Origin: an uncultured Formosa sp. | GTDB lineage: Bacteria > Bacteroidota > Bacteroidia > Flavobacteriales > Flavobacteriaceae | Reading direction: 5' to 3' | Length of the DNA: 57,319 nucleotides | Assembly (NCBI GenBank): GCA_902516685.1 | Contig: CABXZJ010000004.1 | Location: forward strand, 1-57,319 | Part shown: piece by piece, positions 45,767 to 56,621 of the stretch | How positions within the stretch are numbered: position 1 is the first letter of the stretch | Layout of the letters: the number at the start of each line of letters is the position of its first letter | The notes under the pieces: model-generated | Database searches by the model: none | The model's input: only the letters and a program-made list of their open reading frames with translations | What the model was told of the DNA's origin: nothing | Translations under genes and position numbers: made by a program

Positions 45767-47524
45767 ATGAAAGAATTAAAATACCTAAATAAATATTTTT
45801 TTAAATACATAAACAAAGTAATAATTGGAGTGATTATTGTAGTTTGTGCTAAGGTCTTTTCATTATTTACACCACAATTAATTGGAGATGTAGTAACACT
45901 TGTTGCTAATCAAATTGATAATCCGATTTCTGAAAAAGAATTCAAATCAGCAATTCGACTTAAAATTATTTTAATTTTAGCTGCAGCGCTTGCTACAGGA
46001 TTATTCACATTTTTGATGCGCCAAACGTTAATAAATGTTTCCAGATATATTGAATTTGATTTAAAAAATGAAATTTATAATCACTATCAATTTCTTTGCT
46101 TATCATTTTATAAAAAAAATAGAACTGGAGATTTAATGAACCGTATTACTGAAGATGTTAGTAAAGTGCGAATGTATGTGGGACCAGCATTAATGTATAC
46201 AATTAATACTATAACTTTATTTTTTGTAGCGCTATTATATATGTATAATAAAGCTCCATCATTGACACTTTATACAATACTGCCTCTGCCAGTACTTTCA
46301 ATGTCAATCTACTTTTTAAGTAAGTTTATTCACAAACGAAGTACAATTGTACAAGCACAACTTTCCACATTATCGTCAACTGTTCAAGAAGTTTTTAGCG
46401 GCATCGCAATAACCAAATCTTACAATATTGAGAATAAAACTAAAAAAGATTTTATAAAACTATCAAATACTCAACGTTCAAAACGTTTGGATTTAACAAA
46501 AATACAAGCCTTTTTCTTTCCTTTAATGTTGTTATTGATAGGAACTAGTAATTTAATTGTTATATACATAGGAGGACAACAATATATTGAAGGTCAAATT
46601 GAAGATTTAGGAACAATTGCAGAATTTATTATTTATGTCAATATGCTTACATGGCCAGTTGCATCAATTGGATGGGTTACGTCTCTAGTACAAGAGGCAG
46701 AAGCATCTCAAAAGCGCATAAATGAATTTCTAAAACAAAAGCCTAGTGTGATAAATTCTGATAAAAAAAACATTAATATTAATGGAAATATTAACTTTAA
46801 AGATGTTTATTTAAATTATAGCGATACTAATGTTCAAGCTATCAAAGGAGTTAGTTTTAATATAAAAAAAGGAGAAACTTTAGCCATTATTGGAAAAACT
46901 GGTAGTGGGAAATCTAGTATTTTAGAGCTCATAGCTCGTATGTACGATGTAAGTAGCGGATCAATTAAAATAGATAATATTGAAATTGAAAAAGTTAATT
47001 TAAAAGAATTGAGAAAAAGCATTGGATACATCCCGCAAGATTCGTTTTTATTTTCTGATTCCATTGAAAATAATATAAAATTCGGGAATGAAAATTCAAG
47101 CTACAATGAGGTTGTTAAGGCTGCTAAAATAGCAGATGTGGATAAAAATATTAAAAAATTTAAGAAAGGTTATAAAACTATTTTAGGTGAGCGTGGAATT
47201 AATTTATCAGGTGGTCAAAAACAACGAATTTCTATTGCTAGAGCAATTATAAAAGAACCTAAAATTTTGTTACTTGACGATTGTTTATCTGCAGTTGATA
47301 CTGAAACCGAGAAAAAAATTCTTAGGAATTTAAAGAGTTTAATGAAAAACTTAACAACAATTATAGTAAGCCACAGAATTTCTTGCGCAAAAAATGCCAA
47401 CAATATTTTAGTTATGGAAAGAGGTGAAATAGTTCAACAAGGTACACATGATGAGCTAATTAAAATAAATGGATACTATAAATCCTTACACAAAAAACAA
47501 TTGAACAAGAGTGTTAGAGACTGA
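45767..47524 (+). CDS. ABC exporter, fused membrane and ATPase domains (MsbA-like)
   Basis: 585-residue half-transporter. The N-terminal half has six membrane helices of an ABC type IV exporter with the DLMNRITEDVSKVRMYVGP coupling region. The C-terminal half is the ATPase with Walker A GKTGSGKSS, Q-loop YIPQDSFLFS, signature LSGGQKQR, Walker B ILLLDDCLSAVDT and the switch His in VSHR. It works as a dimer. MsbA-like exporters move lipids or drugs; the substrate here is not evident. Confidence 0.93.
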   Translation: MKELKYLNKYFFKYINKVIIGVIIVVCAKVFSLFTPQLIGDVVTLVANQIDNPISEKEFKSAIRLKIILILAAALATGLFTFLMRQTLINVSRYIEFDLKNEIYNHYQFLCLSFYKKNRTGDLMNRITEDVSKVRMYVGPALMYTINTITLFFVALLYMYNKAPSLTLYTILPLPVLSMSIYFLSKFIHKRSTIVQAQLSTLSSTVQEVFSGIAITKSYNIENKTKKDFIKLSNTQRSKRLDLTKIQAFFFPLMLLLIGTSNLIVIYIGGQQYIEGQIEDLGTIAEFIIYVNMLTWPVASIGWVTSLVQEAEASQKRINEFLKQKPSVINSDKKNININGNINFKDVYLNYSDTNVQAIKGVSFNIKKGETLAIIGKTGSGKSSILELIARMYDVSSGSIKIDNIEIEKVNLKELRKSIGYIPQDSFLFSDSIENNIKFGNENSSYNEVVKAAKIADVDKNIKKFKKGYKTILGERGINLSGGQKQRISIARAIIKEPKILLLDDCLSAVDTETEKKILRNLKSLMKNLTTIIVSHRISCAKNANNILVMERGEIVQQGTHDELIKINGYYKSLHKKQLNKSVRD

Positions 47525-47620
47525 AAAGATTTATTATTTTTAAATATATTATACTTTAAAATTTGGGAGGTTCAGTTTTTTTTTTGACTTTTGAGTGATT
47601 AACTATTTAAAAAAAATAAG

Positions 47621-47914
47621 ATGTATGATAATGAACAAGATATTTTATCTAAGGTCCTAAGAGCAGGTCGAAGAACTTATTTTTTCGATGTAAAAGCTAC
47701 TAAAGCTGGAGACTATTATTTAACTCTTACTGAAAGTAAAAAATTTACTAATGATGATGGTTCTTTTCATTTTAAAAAACATAAAATATTCCTTTACAAA
47801 GAAGATTTTAATGAATTTAAATCAATACTTGAAGAAATGACCAACTTCATTTTTAATGAAAAAGGTGAAGAAGTTATTACCGACTTTAGCCCCAATCAAG
47901 ATTCATTAGAATAA
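47621..47914 (+). CDS. DUF3276 / PUR-alpha-like nucleic-acid-binding protein
   Basis: 97-residue cytoplasmic protein with a single PUR-type fold, marked by RAGRRTYFFDVKATKAGDYY and LTLTESKKF in the middle, then HKIFLYKEDFNEF. Bacteroidetes and spirochaete relatives bind single-stranded DNA or RNA. It lies 18 nt before the M14 peptidase gene, so the two are probably co-transcribed. Confidence 0.9.
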   Translation: MYDNEQDILSKVLRAGRRTYFFDVKATKAGDYYLTLTESKKFTNDDGSFHFKKHKIFLYKEDFNEFKSILEEMTNFIFNEKGEEVITDFSPNQDSLE

Positions 47915-47932
47915 GAAAACTCTCATTTTGTC

Positions 47933-50437
47933 ATGATATTTCGATGTTTATTATTATTTATTCCACTTTTTGTGTGGACACAATCGCTTCCTTCTTTAGA
48001 ATATTATTTAACCAAAAACAATCTCTACAATCATGATATTCCAACTCCAGAATCTATCCTTGGTCATCAGGTTGGTGAATGGCATGTAACACATGACAAA
48101 CTTGTAGAGTACATGAAAGCCATAGCACAAGCTTCAAACCGTGTTAAAATTGAAAATAGAGGCTATACATATGAAGATCGTCCATTATTACTGCTGACTA
48201 TTACAAGCACTAAAAATCACCAAAATATTGAAGCTATCCGAAAAGAGCAGCTTTTGGCAACTCAACAAGACATGAATTCAAATTATAAAAAAAGACCCGT
48301 TGTTGTGTATCAAGGATTTTCTATCCACGGGAATGAGGCTAGTGGTTCAAATGCAGCTTTACTTTTGGCTTATCACTTGGCCGCGGCAGAAACTGAATCC
48401 GTAAAAAATTTACTTGAAAACACCATCATTCTTTTTGACCCTGCCATGAACCCCGATGGACTGCAACGCTTTGCTCATTGGGCTAATTCCAATAAAAATT
48501 TGAACCTCAACCCTGACTCTAATGACAGAGAATATCATGAAAATTGGCCTGGGGGTCGTACCAATCACTATTGGTTTGATATGAATCGAGATTGGCTGCC
48601 TGTTCAATTACCAGAATCCCAAGCAAGAATAAAAACTTTTCACAATTGGATGCCCAATATACTTACAGACCACCACGAAATGGGAAGCAATTCAAGTTTC
48701 TTCTTTCAACCAGGAATCCCCTCAAGAACCCATCCACTTACCCCAGCTGTAAACCAAAAATTAACCAAAGAAATTGGTCAATTTCATGCTAGTGCGTTCA
48801 ATAACTTAGGTTTACTGTATTATTCTGAGGAAGACTTTGATGATTTTTACTATGGTAAAGGCTCTACCTTCCCAGATATAAATGGAAGCATTGGAATACT
48901 CTTTGAACAAGGAAGTTCAAGGGGCCATATTCAAGAAACTGATAATGGCCCTTTAAGCTTTCCTTTCACCATTCGAAATCAATTGACCGCAGGATTATCT
49001 ACCCTAGAAGCGGCATTCAATATGCGTGAAAAATTACTTAAATACCAGTATACGTTTTTTAAAAATGCTAGAAAAGAAAGCGCCGAAGAATTGGGAGATG
49101 CCTATGTCTTTGGAGATGTTAGCGACCCTGCTAAGTCCTACCATTTGGCTGAACTCTTAGACCTTCATCATATCGAGGTGCATCCTTTAAAAGAAGATAT
49201 AGAAATTGATGGTACTTTCTTTTCAAAGTCTACTGCATATACTATTCCAAAACAACAAAAAAACAGCAGGCTTATAAAAGCCATGTTCGAAACACGGACA
49301 AAATTTAAAGACAGCCTGTTTTACGACATCTCCGCCTGGGGGCTTGCGCATGCCTTTGACTTAGACTATTCTGAAAATGGAAAAATAAAGTATGTAGATA
49401 AGAAAATAAAAATCAGTCCACCACATGGGAAATTAAATCAAAAAAGTGATTATGCCTATGTGATGCCTTGGACCGATTATTATAGCCCAAAAGCATTATA
49501 CCATTTAATGCAAAATAATATCAGGGTCAAAGTAGGCTTACAACCCTTTGCATTAGACGGAATTGAATTTGATTATGGTAGTATTTTGATACCCGTCCAA
49601 AATCAAATACATTCAGCTGAGAAATTGACTCAAATATTAGAGCAAACTGCCAAGAGCAGCTACTTGGATATTTATGGTGTCACTACAGGTTTGGCCAATG
49701 GGCCAGATTTAGGAAGTAACCAATTTAAAACCTTGAAAAAACCATGTGTTGGCATGATTGTGGGGAAAGGGATAGATGCTTATGACGCTGGAGAAATGTG
49801 GCATTTGATGGATACGCGATATAACATACCAATTACAAGGTTAGATGTTTCAAATTTGATGCGGCTTGACATAAATCGCTACAATTGCATCGTTTTACCA
49901 AACGCCTATGACCTGGACGAAGCATTGTCAAAAAAGCTAAAAAAATGGGTAGAAAATGGGGGAACCCTAATTGCCTATCAAAATGCTCTTAAATGGCTTA
50001 AAAAATGTGAACTGTTTCCAGTGGAGTTTGCAAAAAAAACTATGGAGGCCAAAAATATCTCCTTTGAACAGCGGTCAAAATACCAAGGAGCACAAGGAAT
50101 AGGTGGAGCAATTTTTGAAGCATATTTAGACCGTTCACACCCCATCAATTTTGGTTATAATAACAATAAACTGGCCTTGTTTAGAAATACAACAATTTTT
50201 ATAAAACCCGATAAGAATAGTTATAATAACCCCATTCAATACAGTAAAGATCCTCTTTTAAGCGGCTATATTTCTGAAGAAAATTTAGAGTTGTTAAAAG
50301 AAAGTTCAGCCTTTAAATCATCTGCACTTGGAAATGGAAAAGTTATTGGATTTACTGACAACACCAACTTCAGAGCCTTTTGGTATGGTACCAATAAATT
50401 GTTGATGAATGCTTTATTTTTTAGGAATGTATTCTAA
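47933..50437 (+). CDS. M14-family zinc carboxypeptidase, secreted
   Basis: 834 residues. Signal peptide (about 1-17). The M14 domain (about 50-370) has zinc ligands H132 and E135 in IHGNEASG, the third His in TDHHEMG (247-248) and the catalytic Glu E325 in GILFEQGSSRG, so it is predicted to be active. The C-terminal half (about 390-834) has a glutamine-amidotransferase-like alpha/beta segment (GMIVGKGIDAYDAGEMWHL) common in this bacterial group. There is no T9SS domain. A periplasmic or outer-membrane role in peptide trimming is likely. It converges on the CsaA gene with 1 nt between stops. Confidence 0.9.
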   Translation: MIFRCLLLFIPLFVWTQSLPSLEYYLTKNNLYNHDIPTPESILGHQVGEWHVTHDKLVEYMKAIAQASNRVKIENRGYTYEDRPLLLLTITSTKNHQNIEAIRKEQLLATQQDMNSNYKKRPVVVYQGFSIHGNEASGSNAALLLAYHLAAAETESVKNLLENTIILFDPAMNPDGLQRFAHWANSNKNLNLNPDSNDREYHENWPGGRTNHYWFDMNRDWLPVQLPESQARIKTFHNWMPNILTDHHEMGSNSSFFFQPGIPSRTHPLTPAVNQKLTKEIGQFHASAFNNLGLLYYSEEDFDDFYYGKGSTFPDINGSIGILFEQGSSRGHIQETDNGPLSFPFTIRNQLTAGLSTLEAAFNMREKLLKYQYTFFKNARKESAEELGDAYVFGDVSDPAKSYHLAELLDLHHIEVHPLKEDIEIDGTFFSKSTAYTIPKQQKNSRLIKAMFETRTKFKDSLFYDISAWGLAHAFDLDYSENGKIKYVDKKIKISPPHGKLNQKSDYAYVMPWTDYYSPKALYHLMQNNIRVKVGLQPFALDGIEFDYGSILIPVQNQIHSAEKLTQILEQTAKSSYLDIYGVTTGLANGPDLGSNQFKTLKKPCVGMIVGKGIDAYDAGEMWHLMDTRYNIPITRLDVSNLMRLDINRYNCIVLPNAYDLDEALSKKLKKWVENGGTLIAYQNALKWLKKCELFPVEFAKKTMEAKNISFEQRSKYQGAQGIGGAIFEAYLDRSHPINFGYNNNKLALFRNTTIFIKPDKNSYNNPIQYSKDPLLSGYISEENLELLKESSAFKSSALGNGKVIGFTDNTNFRAFWYGTNKLLMNALFFRNVF

Positions 50438-50438
50438 A

Positions 50439-50771
50439 CTATTGAACAGTGGAGCCATTTGGAACCTTTGTTGATAGGTTTAACAAAACCACTTTGTCTT
50501 TGTCCACTGCCCCCAAAACTAAGCATTGGCTTTTAAAGTTTGCAATTTGCTTTTCTTCAAAATTGACGTTGGCAATTATTTGTTTGCCAATCAAATCTTC
50601 CTTGTTGTAGAGGGTAGTGATTTGAGCAGAAGATTTTTTGATCCCTAAGGGACCAAAATCAATGCTTAATTTGTATGCAGGTTTGCTTGCCTTCGGGAAA
50701 TCTTGAACCGCCACAATGGTCCCAACTCTTAAGTCAATTTTTTGAAAATCTTTAAATAAAATTTCAGACAT
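50439..50771 (-). CDS. csaA: CsaA-like tRNA-binding-domain protein
   Basis: 110 residues forming one tRNA-binding OB fold: KIDLRVGTIVAVQDFP, KLSIDFGPLGIKKSSAQITT and the C-terminal LLNLSTKVPNGS. Length and motifs fit CsaA, described as an export-related chaperone in Bacillus. It is divergent from the thioredoxin-fold gene with a 48-nt gap. Confidence 0.92.
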   Translation of the reverse strand: MSEILFKDFQKIDLRVGTIVAVQDFPKASKPAYKLSIDFGPLGIKKSSAQITTLYNKEDLIGKQIIANVNFEEKQIANFKSQCLVLGAVDKDKVVLLNLSTKVPNGSTVQ

Positions 50772-50819
50772 TTTATGCGTAACTTTACAGCATAAAGATA
50801 TAATTTAAAATACAATACC

Positions 50820-51377
50820 GTGGCTAGAACTCCCTCAAACATGTTATCACTTGGCACCAAAGCCCCTAACTTCAATTTATTAGACACAAAAAGTGATACC
50901 TATAAGACATTAGATGTCCTTAAAGGCAGTGAAGGTACGCTGGTTGCCTTTATTTGTAACCACTGCCCCTTTGTAATTCACATCAATGACACCCTTGTTG
51001 CAATTGCCAAGGATTATCAAGCTCAAGGAATAAATTTTATTGCAATTTCGAGCAATGATGTTGCGAACTACCCACAGGACGGTCCAGATGAAATGAAATT
51101 ACAAGCCCAAAATATAGGATATCCATTTCCATATTTATACGACAAAACACAAGAAACTGCAAAAGCCTATGATGCTGCCTGCACACCAGATTTTTATTTG
51201 TTTGACAGAAACTTAGAACTGATATATCGCGGACAAATGGATGCATCCAGGCCTGATAATGGACTGGATGTAAATGCTTCAGATTTAAAACACGCCATGG
51301 ATTGCATGTTGACTCATACTACCAATATGATACCGCAAAAACCCAGTATTGGATGTAATATTAAATGGAAATCTTAA
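50820..51377 (+). CDS. thioredoxin-fold redox protein, peroxiredoxin-like
   Basis: 185 residues of thioredoxin fold with the active-site block FICNHCPFVIH (C-x-x-C) and the LGTKAPNFNLLDT entry of AhpC/TSA-like proteins; CTPDFYLFD is the cis-Pro region. There is no signal peptide, so it is cytoplasmic. Family members are poorly characterised thioredoxin-like reductases or peroxidases. The start is a GTG; the residues it adds (ARTPSNMLSLG) match the usual N-terminus, so I prefer it to the ATG at 50841. The last 4 nt overlap the convergent LysM gene. Confidence 0.85.
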   Translation: MARTPSNMLSLGTKAPNFNLLDTKSDTYKTLDVLKGSEGTLVAFICNHCPFVIHINDTLVAIAKDYQAQGINFIAISSNDVANYPQDGPDEMKLQAQNIGYPFPYLYDKTQETAKAYDAACTPDFYLFDRNLELIYRGQMDASRPDNGLDVNASDLKHAMDCMLTHTTNMIPQKPSIGCNIKWKS

Positions 51378-53320
51378 TCCTCCATTTTGATTATAAACAA
51401 ATCTTGATATTTTAATATATAAGCCGATTGGTTTATAAATCCACCGCTCTCGGGTTTAGAATATTTAAACTTGTTTTCTAAATACTTCGTTTGGATATTT
51501 GTCAATTCCTCATAACAAGACTCAAATGCTGCCAGTCTAAGTAATAGATCAAGAGCTAAATCAAAACCACGTGTGGCATAACGGCTTGGGTAATTTCCAT
51601 AACGGGATTTGTAGTTTTTACTAAAATCACTCAAGCCCTCGTCATAGTTATAGACGGATGGGAATTGGAAATTTAAATTAGACAAATCACTATTGGATAT
51701 ATGGCTACCTTTAAAAGCCTTGTTGTGATTGGTCGTCATAAGTATTAGCTCGCGCTCAACCTCAATCTCGATTTCCTCTTCAGATTCATTTTCGGCTTCT
51801 TGTAATTCCAATGTAAGGCCGTTTAAACCATTGAGCATACTTGTGACATTGGAAGCAAAGCTCTCATTATTGGTTTCTAAAAACACCAGTGTCTTACCTG
51901 GTGAAAGCGCTTTTTGTACCGATTCGAATTCAATATAATATTGCTCTTTACCTTCAACGTCACGCTCAGATGTCAAAATTTTAAAATCTGGAAAGGCGCT
52001 GCGGATTTTAGCAACTCGATCCATAGATTTAGAATCTGAGATGACGACTATTTGATGCGAAATGCTATCTTTTTTTGCATAGGTCAATAATTTATCAGCC
52101 ATCCATTGGTCACTTGGAATACTCTGTATGAGATTGGAATTCCTGCTTTCAAATTTTACAAATGGAGAGACAACAGCAGTATTGGTAGCTTTTAAAGATT
52201 CTGCAACCAATTGACAATTTTTTAAAGTCATTGGGCCAAGAATAAGATCGTATTTTGAAAAATCCTTTGAAGCCATTAATTGACGGATTATTTCAGGACT
52301 GGCTTCTGTATCAAAGACATCTAAATTTGTGGATATACCCAATGCTTTTGCAGAGTCCAAAGCCATTTCAACCCCAGCGTAAAACTCCGTGGAAATTCGG
52401 ATATAACCGTCGCGTTGAATCTGCTGTTTGGCTAATTGAATAGAATCAAAATCGATAGAATTAGATTTAAAAGGTAATAATAAAGCAATTTTTTTTGGGC
52501 TTAAATATTTTATTTGTTGTGTAAGGTCAGTACTGTGTAAATCCGCTCCTTCAATACTGGCTATAGGAACTTTTAATACCATTCCTTGTTTTAAGCCTGT
52601 TTCTTTTAAGGTGGGGTTAAGTTTTTCCAGGCTGTCTTGAGTGATGCCTAATTTTTTGTATATCCGATAGAATCCTTCTCTTGGTAATACTTTGTAAAAG
52701 TCAAAACCCACCTCAGCAATAGTTTGTTCTTCTGCAGCTTCAATATTGGGGACAAATAGAGTTTGTCCAAGTTCCAAGTCCTGTCCGATATTTGGATTTA
52801 AAGCTTCTAGTTCTGGTACTGAAATTCCAAACTTATAGGCAACACGCCATTTTCCCTCCTTTGGTTTTACGCTGTAAGCGCGAAGTGCTTTAGGGTTCAC
52901 AACAATAGTTCGCTTTTTGAATTTTGGAATGTAAATTTTATCTTTAAACTGAAGCGGAGCTTCAAAAAGTTGTTGATTATTATCCTTAATGGCTTGGACT
53001 GTAACATTGTATTTTTTTGCGATGCTATACAAGGTTTCTTTCTTTTTGACTCGGTGAACTTTGTAAGAAACAACCTCTTGAACCTGTTTTGTCTCAGAAG
53101 CCTTCTTTTGTATGGGATTGGGAATGACCAATAACTTCCCAAGTTTAAGTTGAATCTTTGTTTCAGGATTCAAAAGAACTATGTCTTCAGGAAGAACCCC
53201 ATATCGTTGAGCGATACTTTCTAAGGTATCTTGGGTATCCACACGGTGTTGACGCAATATCTGGGCGGAAACCAGATTGATAAAAAGAATTAAGACGCTG
53301 CTAAAAATAAATTTATTCAT
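51374..53320 (-). CDS. LysM-repeat protein with periplasmic-binding-like domain
   Basis: 648 residues. Signal peptide (about 1-19), then three to four LysM modules (about 22-270; YKVHRVKKKETLYSIAKKYN is the clearest, cut here to its core), then a type I periplasmic-binding fold (about 275-640; ALLLPFKSNSIDFDS, DVFDTEASPEII). LysM binds peptidoglycan. The binding-like half resembles the substrate-binding part of amino-acid transporters, but no transporter genes adjoin, so it may be a sensor or structural envelope protein. It follows guaA by 60 nt on the same strand. Confidence 0.88.
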   Translation of the reverse strand: MNKFIFSSVLILFINLVSAQILRQHRVDTQDTLESIAQRYGVLPEDIVLLNPETKIQLKLGKLLVIPNPIQKKASETKQVQEVVSYKVHRVKKKETLYSIAKKYNVTVQAIKDNNQQLFEAPLQFKDKIYIPKFKKRTIVVNPKALRAYSVKPKEGKWRVAYKFGISVPELEALNPNIGQDLELGQTLFVPNIEAAEEQTIAEVGFDFYKVLPREGFYRIYKKLGITQDSLEKLNPTLKETGLKQGMVLKVPIASIEGADLHSTDLTQQIKYLSPKKIALLLPFKSNSIDFDSIQLAKQQIQRDGYIRISTEFYAGVEMALDSAKALGISTNLDVFDTEASPEIIRQLMASKDFSKYDLILGPMTLKNCQLVAESLKATNTAVVSPFVKFESRNSNLIQSIPSDQWMADKLLTYAKKDSISHQIVVISDSKSMDRVAKIRSAFPDFKILTSERDVEGKEQYYIEFESVQKALSPGKTLVFLETNNESFASNVTSMLNGLNGLTLELQEAENESEEEIEIEVERELILMTTNHNKAFKGSHISNSDLSNLNFQFPSVYNYDEGLSDFSKNYKSRYGNYPSRYATRGFDLALDLLLRLAAFESCYEELTNIQTKYLENKFKYSKPESGGFINQSAYILKYQDLFIIKMED

Positions 53321-53380
53321 GCTGTTGAGTGGGTTCTATGGATTTTTAAAACTAATGCCTCAAGTCGAGATATGCAAATC

Positions 53381-54916
53381 TTATTCCCATTCAATGGTTG
53401 CGGGTGGTTTAGAACTGATGTCATAAACAACCCGATTGACACCTTTGACTTTATTAATAATGACATTGGAAGTTTTTTGTAAAAATTCGTAGGGTAAATT
53501 GACCCAATCAGCAGTCATACCATCAGTACTTTCCACGGCTCTGAGTGCAACGCATTTTTCATAAGTTCGCTCATCGCCCATGACCCCAACACTGTTAACG
53601 GGGAGTAGTATGGCACCTGCCTGCCATACTTTGTCATACAAATCCCATTCGCGCAAGCCATTGATGAAAATGGCATCGACCTCTTGTAGGATGCGCACTT
53701 TTTCAGCAGTAATATCTCCCAATATTCTGATGGCCAATCCAGGGCCAGGAAAAGGGTGTCTCCCCAGTAGTTCTCGATCAATTCCCAAGGAAGCACCGAC
53801 ACGGCGCACTTCGTCTTTGAACAATGCTTTTAGGGGCTCAACAACTTTTAATTTCATGAAGTCTGGTAAGCCACCGACATTGTGATGGCTCTTGATGGTG
53901 GCACTGGGCCCACCAGTAGCCGAAACACTTTCAATGACATCTGGATAGATGGTACCTTGTGCTAACCACTTGACGTCTTTTATCAGCTGAGCCTGGTCAT
54001 CAAAGACCTCAATAAAGATGCGTCCAATGGTTTTTCTCTTTTTTTCAGGATCATCAATACCTTTTAAAGCCTCCAAGAAACGTTTAGAAGCGTCAAGCCC
54101 ATTAACATTAAGACCCATGCCCTCATATTGTTTTAAGACGCTAGAAAATTCATTTTTACGCAACAATCCATTATTGACAAAAACACAATATAAATTATCT
54201 CCAATGGCCTTGTTTAGTAAAATAGCAGCAACCGTGGAATCCACCCCGCCAGATAGGCCTAATACCACTTTATCGCTGTTTATTTTAGATTTCAAATCGG
54301 CTACTGTTTCTTCAACAAAAGAATCTGGTGTCCAGTCTTGTCGCAATCCTGCAATATGAACTAAAAAATTTTCTAAAATTTTTTTTCCATCGGTCGAATG
54401 GTAGACCTCAGGATGAAATTGAATGGCATAAGTGGTCTCACCCTTGATTTTATAAGCGGCATTTTCAACATCATGGGTGCTGGCCAACAACACTCCATTG
54501 GTCGGTAGGGTTTTAATGGTATCGCTGTGACTCATCCAGACTTGACTGCCTTTGGAGACCCCATTAAAAAATAAGTCTTGACTTTCGACATATGACAAAT
54601 TTGCCCTGCCGTATTCTCTGGTATTGGAGGGAGCGACATTGCCGCCAAAAAAATGGGCTAAATATTGGGCACCATAGCAAACAGCCAACAGCGGTTTTTT
54701 AGAACGAATTTCGGATAAATCGGGATGCAAAGCATCTGCTGCACGTACAGATTGTGGACTGCCTGAAAGCACTACAGCTTTATAACTTTCTATTTGAGCT
54801 GGAATCTTATTAAAGGGATGGATTTCACAATAAATATTCAGCTCTCTGACACGGCGTGCAATGAGCTGGGTGTATTGAGATCCAAAATCGAGAATTAATA
54901 CCTTGTCGTGATGCAT
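53381..54916 (-). CDS. guaA: GMP synthase (glutamine-hydrolysing)
   Basis: 511-residue enzyme making GMP from XMP. The N-terminal class I amidotransferase has the nucleophile C80 in [12 protein letters not shown] and the HPE of [10 protein letters not shown]. The ATP pyrophosphatase loop is [13 protein letters not shown]. The C-terminal dimer domain ends KPPATIEWE, the family hallmark. The frame opens at GTG 54931; the ATG at 54916 gives the standard start [14 protein letters not shown]. Confidence 0.97.
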   Translation of the reverse strand: MHHDKVLILDFGSQYTQLIARRVRELNIYCEIHPFNKIPAQIESYKAVVLSGSPQSVRAADALHPDLSEIRSKKPLLAVCYGAQYLAHFFGGNVAPSNTREYGRANLSYVESQDLFFNGVSKGSQVWMSHSDTIKTLPTNGVLLASTHDVENAAYKIKGETTYAIQFHPEVYHSTDGKKILENFLVHIAGLRQDWTPDSFVEETVADLKSKINSDKVVLGLSGGVDSTVAAILLNKAIGDNLYCVFVNNGLLRKNEFSSVLKQYEGMGLNVNGLDASKRFLEALKGIDDPEKKRKTIGRIFIEVFDDQAQLIKDVKWLAQGTIYPDVIESVSATGGPSATIKSHHNVGGLPDFMKLKVVEPLKALFKDEVRRVGASLGIDRELLGRHPFPGPGLAIRILGDITAEKVRILQEVDAIFINGLREWDLYDKVWQAGAILLPVNSVGVMGDERTYEKCVALRAVESTDGMTADWVNLPYEFLQKTSNVIINKVKGVNRVVYDISSKPPATIEWE

Positions 54917-54967
54917 AATCAAAAGTACCACTTATCTGTAAATTCTAAATAAATTTTTTATAAAAAC

Positions 54968-56569
54968 TTATAAAGAAAGTATGTAAAAGCCTTGTTGAAA
55001 AGGCTGAAAATCAGCCCTCAGGGATTTTAAAAAAGTAGGGCCATAAAAGCTGTAAAAGGAAGAAAAATTACTGTGGCGCTCTTGTAGTGTGTTTTGGGGA
55101 AACAAAGCTGCTTTGAGTTTGAGAGCTTTTTCAAGCTGGACAGCATGTTTTCTTTTTTCAGCCTTTAAAAGTCTTTTTTCTAGATTTGAAAGGCCTTTGA
55201 TTTGCTTCTGTTCTTGGGCCGCCACGGCTCCATAAAAGGAAGCATCTGTTTGATTTGCAATTTTATAAAGGTTTTGAAACTGCTGCTTTAAATGGTTTTT
55301 TTGAGGGGTCAAGTCTATTGATATTTGAGTGAGAGTGTTTGTTACTTTAGCAGTCAATTCATCATCAGATAAAAATAAATCGCAGGCAGACAGTCCTAAA
55401 TCATCTAAAGTTTTCTGTTGTTTTTCTGTTATCAATAAAGCCGAATTTCGATGCATTAGAATGGGAAAATCAACTTTAGAATTTTTAAAATAAGACTTTA
55501 ATTGCAGCCAATAGGCCAATTCTCCGCCGCCGCCCGTGTAGCTCAAGTTAGGCAGTATTGTTTCTTGGTACAGTGGACGCATCAGAACATTTGGCGAAAA
55601 GCGTTCGGGGTGTTGATCTACCTCGTTAAAAATTGATTTTAAGCCAAACTCCATCTCGGTATTGTTGACCCGAAAAATACCATTTTCTTCTACAATTCGT
55701 TCCCGCAATCCATCCAAAATATAAAATAGGTTGAGCTCACGTGGATTGGATTGAATTTTAAACCCAGAATCAATGCTTTTTAATTCATTATTAGTAGAAG
55801 ATACCGATTTGAAAAGAAGCGCCGTCTCTAGTTCGTTTTTTAGCTGTGGAATAAACATGCGCTTGAGCCCAGGGTCGTCTCCGTCAACTACAATAATTCC
55901 GTCCTGACCAAACAATTGATACAGCAAGCTTCGAGTCGCATCGGCCAGATTGGTCTGTAAAAGATAAGCGGTTTTAAAAATCTTCCTTAGGGAAGCAGCC
56001 GCAGGGTCATTGCTGATACTGTTAGAAAAATTTTCAAACATTGAATCCAAGCCCTTTGTTGAGAGTCTGCCAACAGGGCCCGCAGCATCTAAATCCCATT
56101 CAAAACACTCATCCTTGTGATAGAAATAATTAATTTCTTTAAAATCGTGATCCTCTGAAGCCATCCAAAAAACAGGTATAAATCTATTGTTTGGATATTT
56201 TTTGCACAGAGCCTTAGATAAATTAACAACCGAAATAATTTTATAAATAAAATACAGTGGACCTCCCATTAAATTGAGCTGATGGCCTGTTGTGACACAA
56301 AAGGTTGAAGGTGATTTCAGAGCATTTATCTGGGACTGGATTAAAGGATCTGGAGCTAAAGTTTTATACTGATGCTGTAAGCAATCGGCCAACAACTGCC
56401 GCTTTTCTAATGAGTACTGAACGGATTTAGCGGCCATTTGGGCTTCAAAATTATCAAGTTTTGGGGCGCGTCCATAAAAATTGGCCAAAACAGGGTGCTC
56501 CTCTAAAAACGCTTGAAGGAGTTTAGACAGTGTCTTGGTTTTTGCATATGAAATATACGGCCCAGTCAT
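54968..56569 (-). CDS. bshC: bacillithiol synthase, cysteine-adding enzyme
   Basis: 533-residue BshC, the last step of bacillithiol synthesis (adds cysteine to glucosamine-malate). Marks: TTGHQLNLMGGPLYFIYKI, PVFWMASEDHDFKEI (the nucleotide-binding HIGH-like region) and SYTGGGGELAYWLQLK. A coiled-coil near residues 430-490 is typical. The presence of bshC suggests the organism uses bacillithiol as its low-molecular-weight thiol; bshA and bshB are not in the window. guaA follows by 51 nt. Confidence 0.94.
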   Translation of the reverse strand: MTGPYISYAKTKTLSKLLQAFLEEHPVLANFYGRAPKLDNFEAQMAAKSVQYSLEKRQLLADCLQHQYKTLAPDPLIQSQINALKSPSTFCVTTGHQLNLMGGPLYFIYKIISVVNLSKALCKKYPNNRFIPVFWMASEDHDFKEINYFYHKDECFEWDLDAAGPVGRLSTKGLDSMFENFSNSISNDPAAASLRKIFKTAYLLQTNLADATRSLLYQLFGQDGIIVVDGDDPGLKRMFIPQLKNELETALLFKSVSSTNNELKSIDSGFKIQSNPRELNLFYILDGLRERIVEENGIFRVNNTEMEFGLKSIFNEVDQHPERFSPNVLMRPLYQETILPNLSYTGGGGELAYWLQLKSYFKNSKVDFPILMHRNSALLITEKQQKTLDDLGLSACDLFLSDDELTAKVTNTLTQISIDLTPQKNHLKQQFQNLYKIANQTDASFYGAVAAQEQKQIKGLSNLEKRLLKAEKRKHAVQLEKALKLKAALFPQNTLQERHSNFSSFYSFYGPTFLKSLRADFQPFQQGFYILSL

Positions 56570-56621
56570 AAACTAATTTTGTGGTTGGTAAAGATACTTT
56601 AATAAATTAGATAGAAAAAAC

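Noticed and set aside
53580..54359. Frames of 101 and 113 residues on the plus strand
   Set aside because: Both are antisense to guaA, whose motifs and length are fully conserved.
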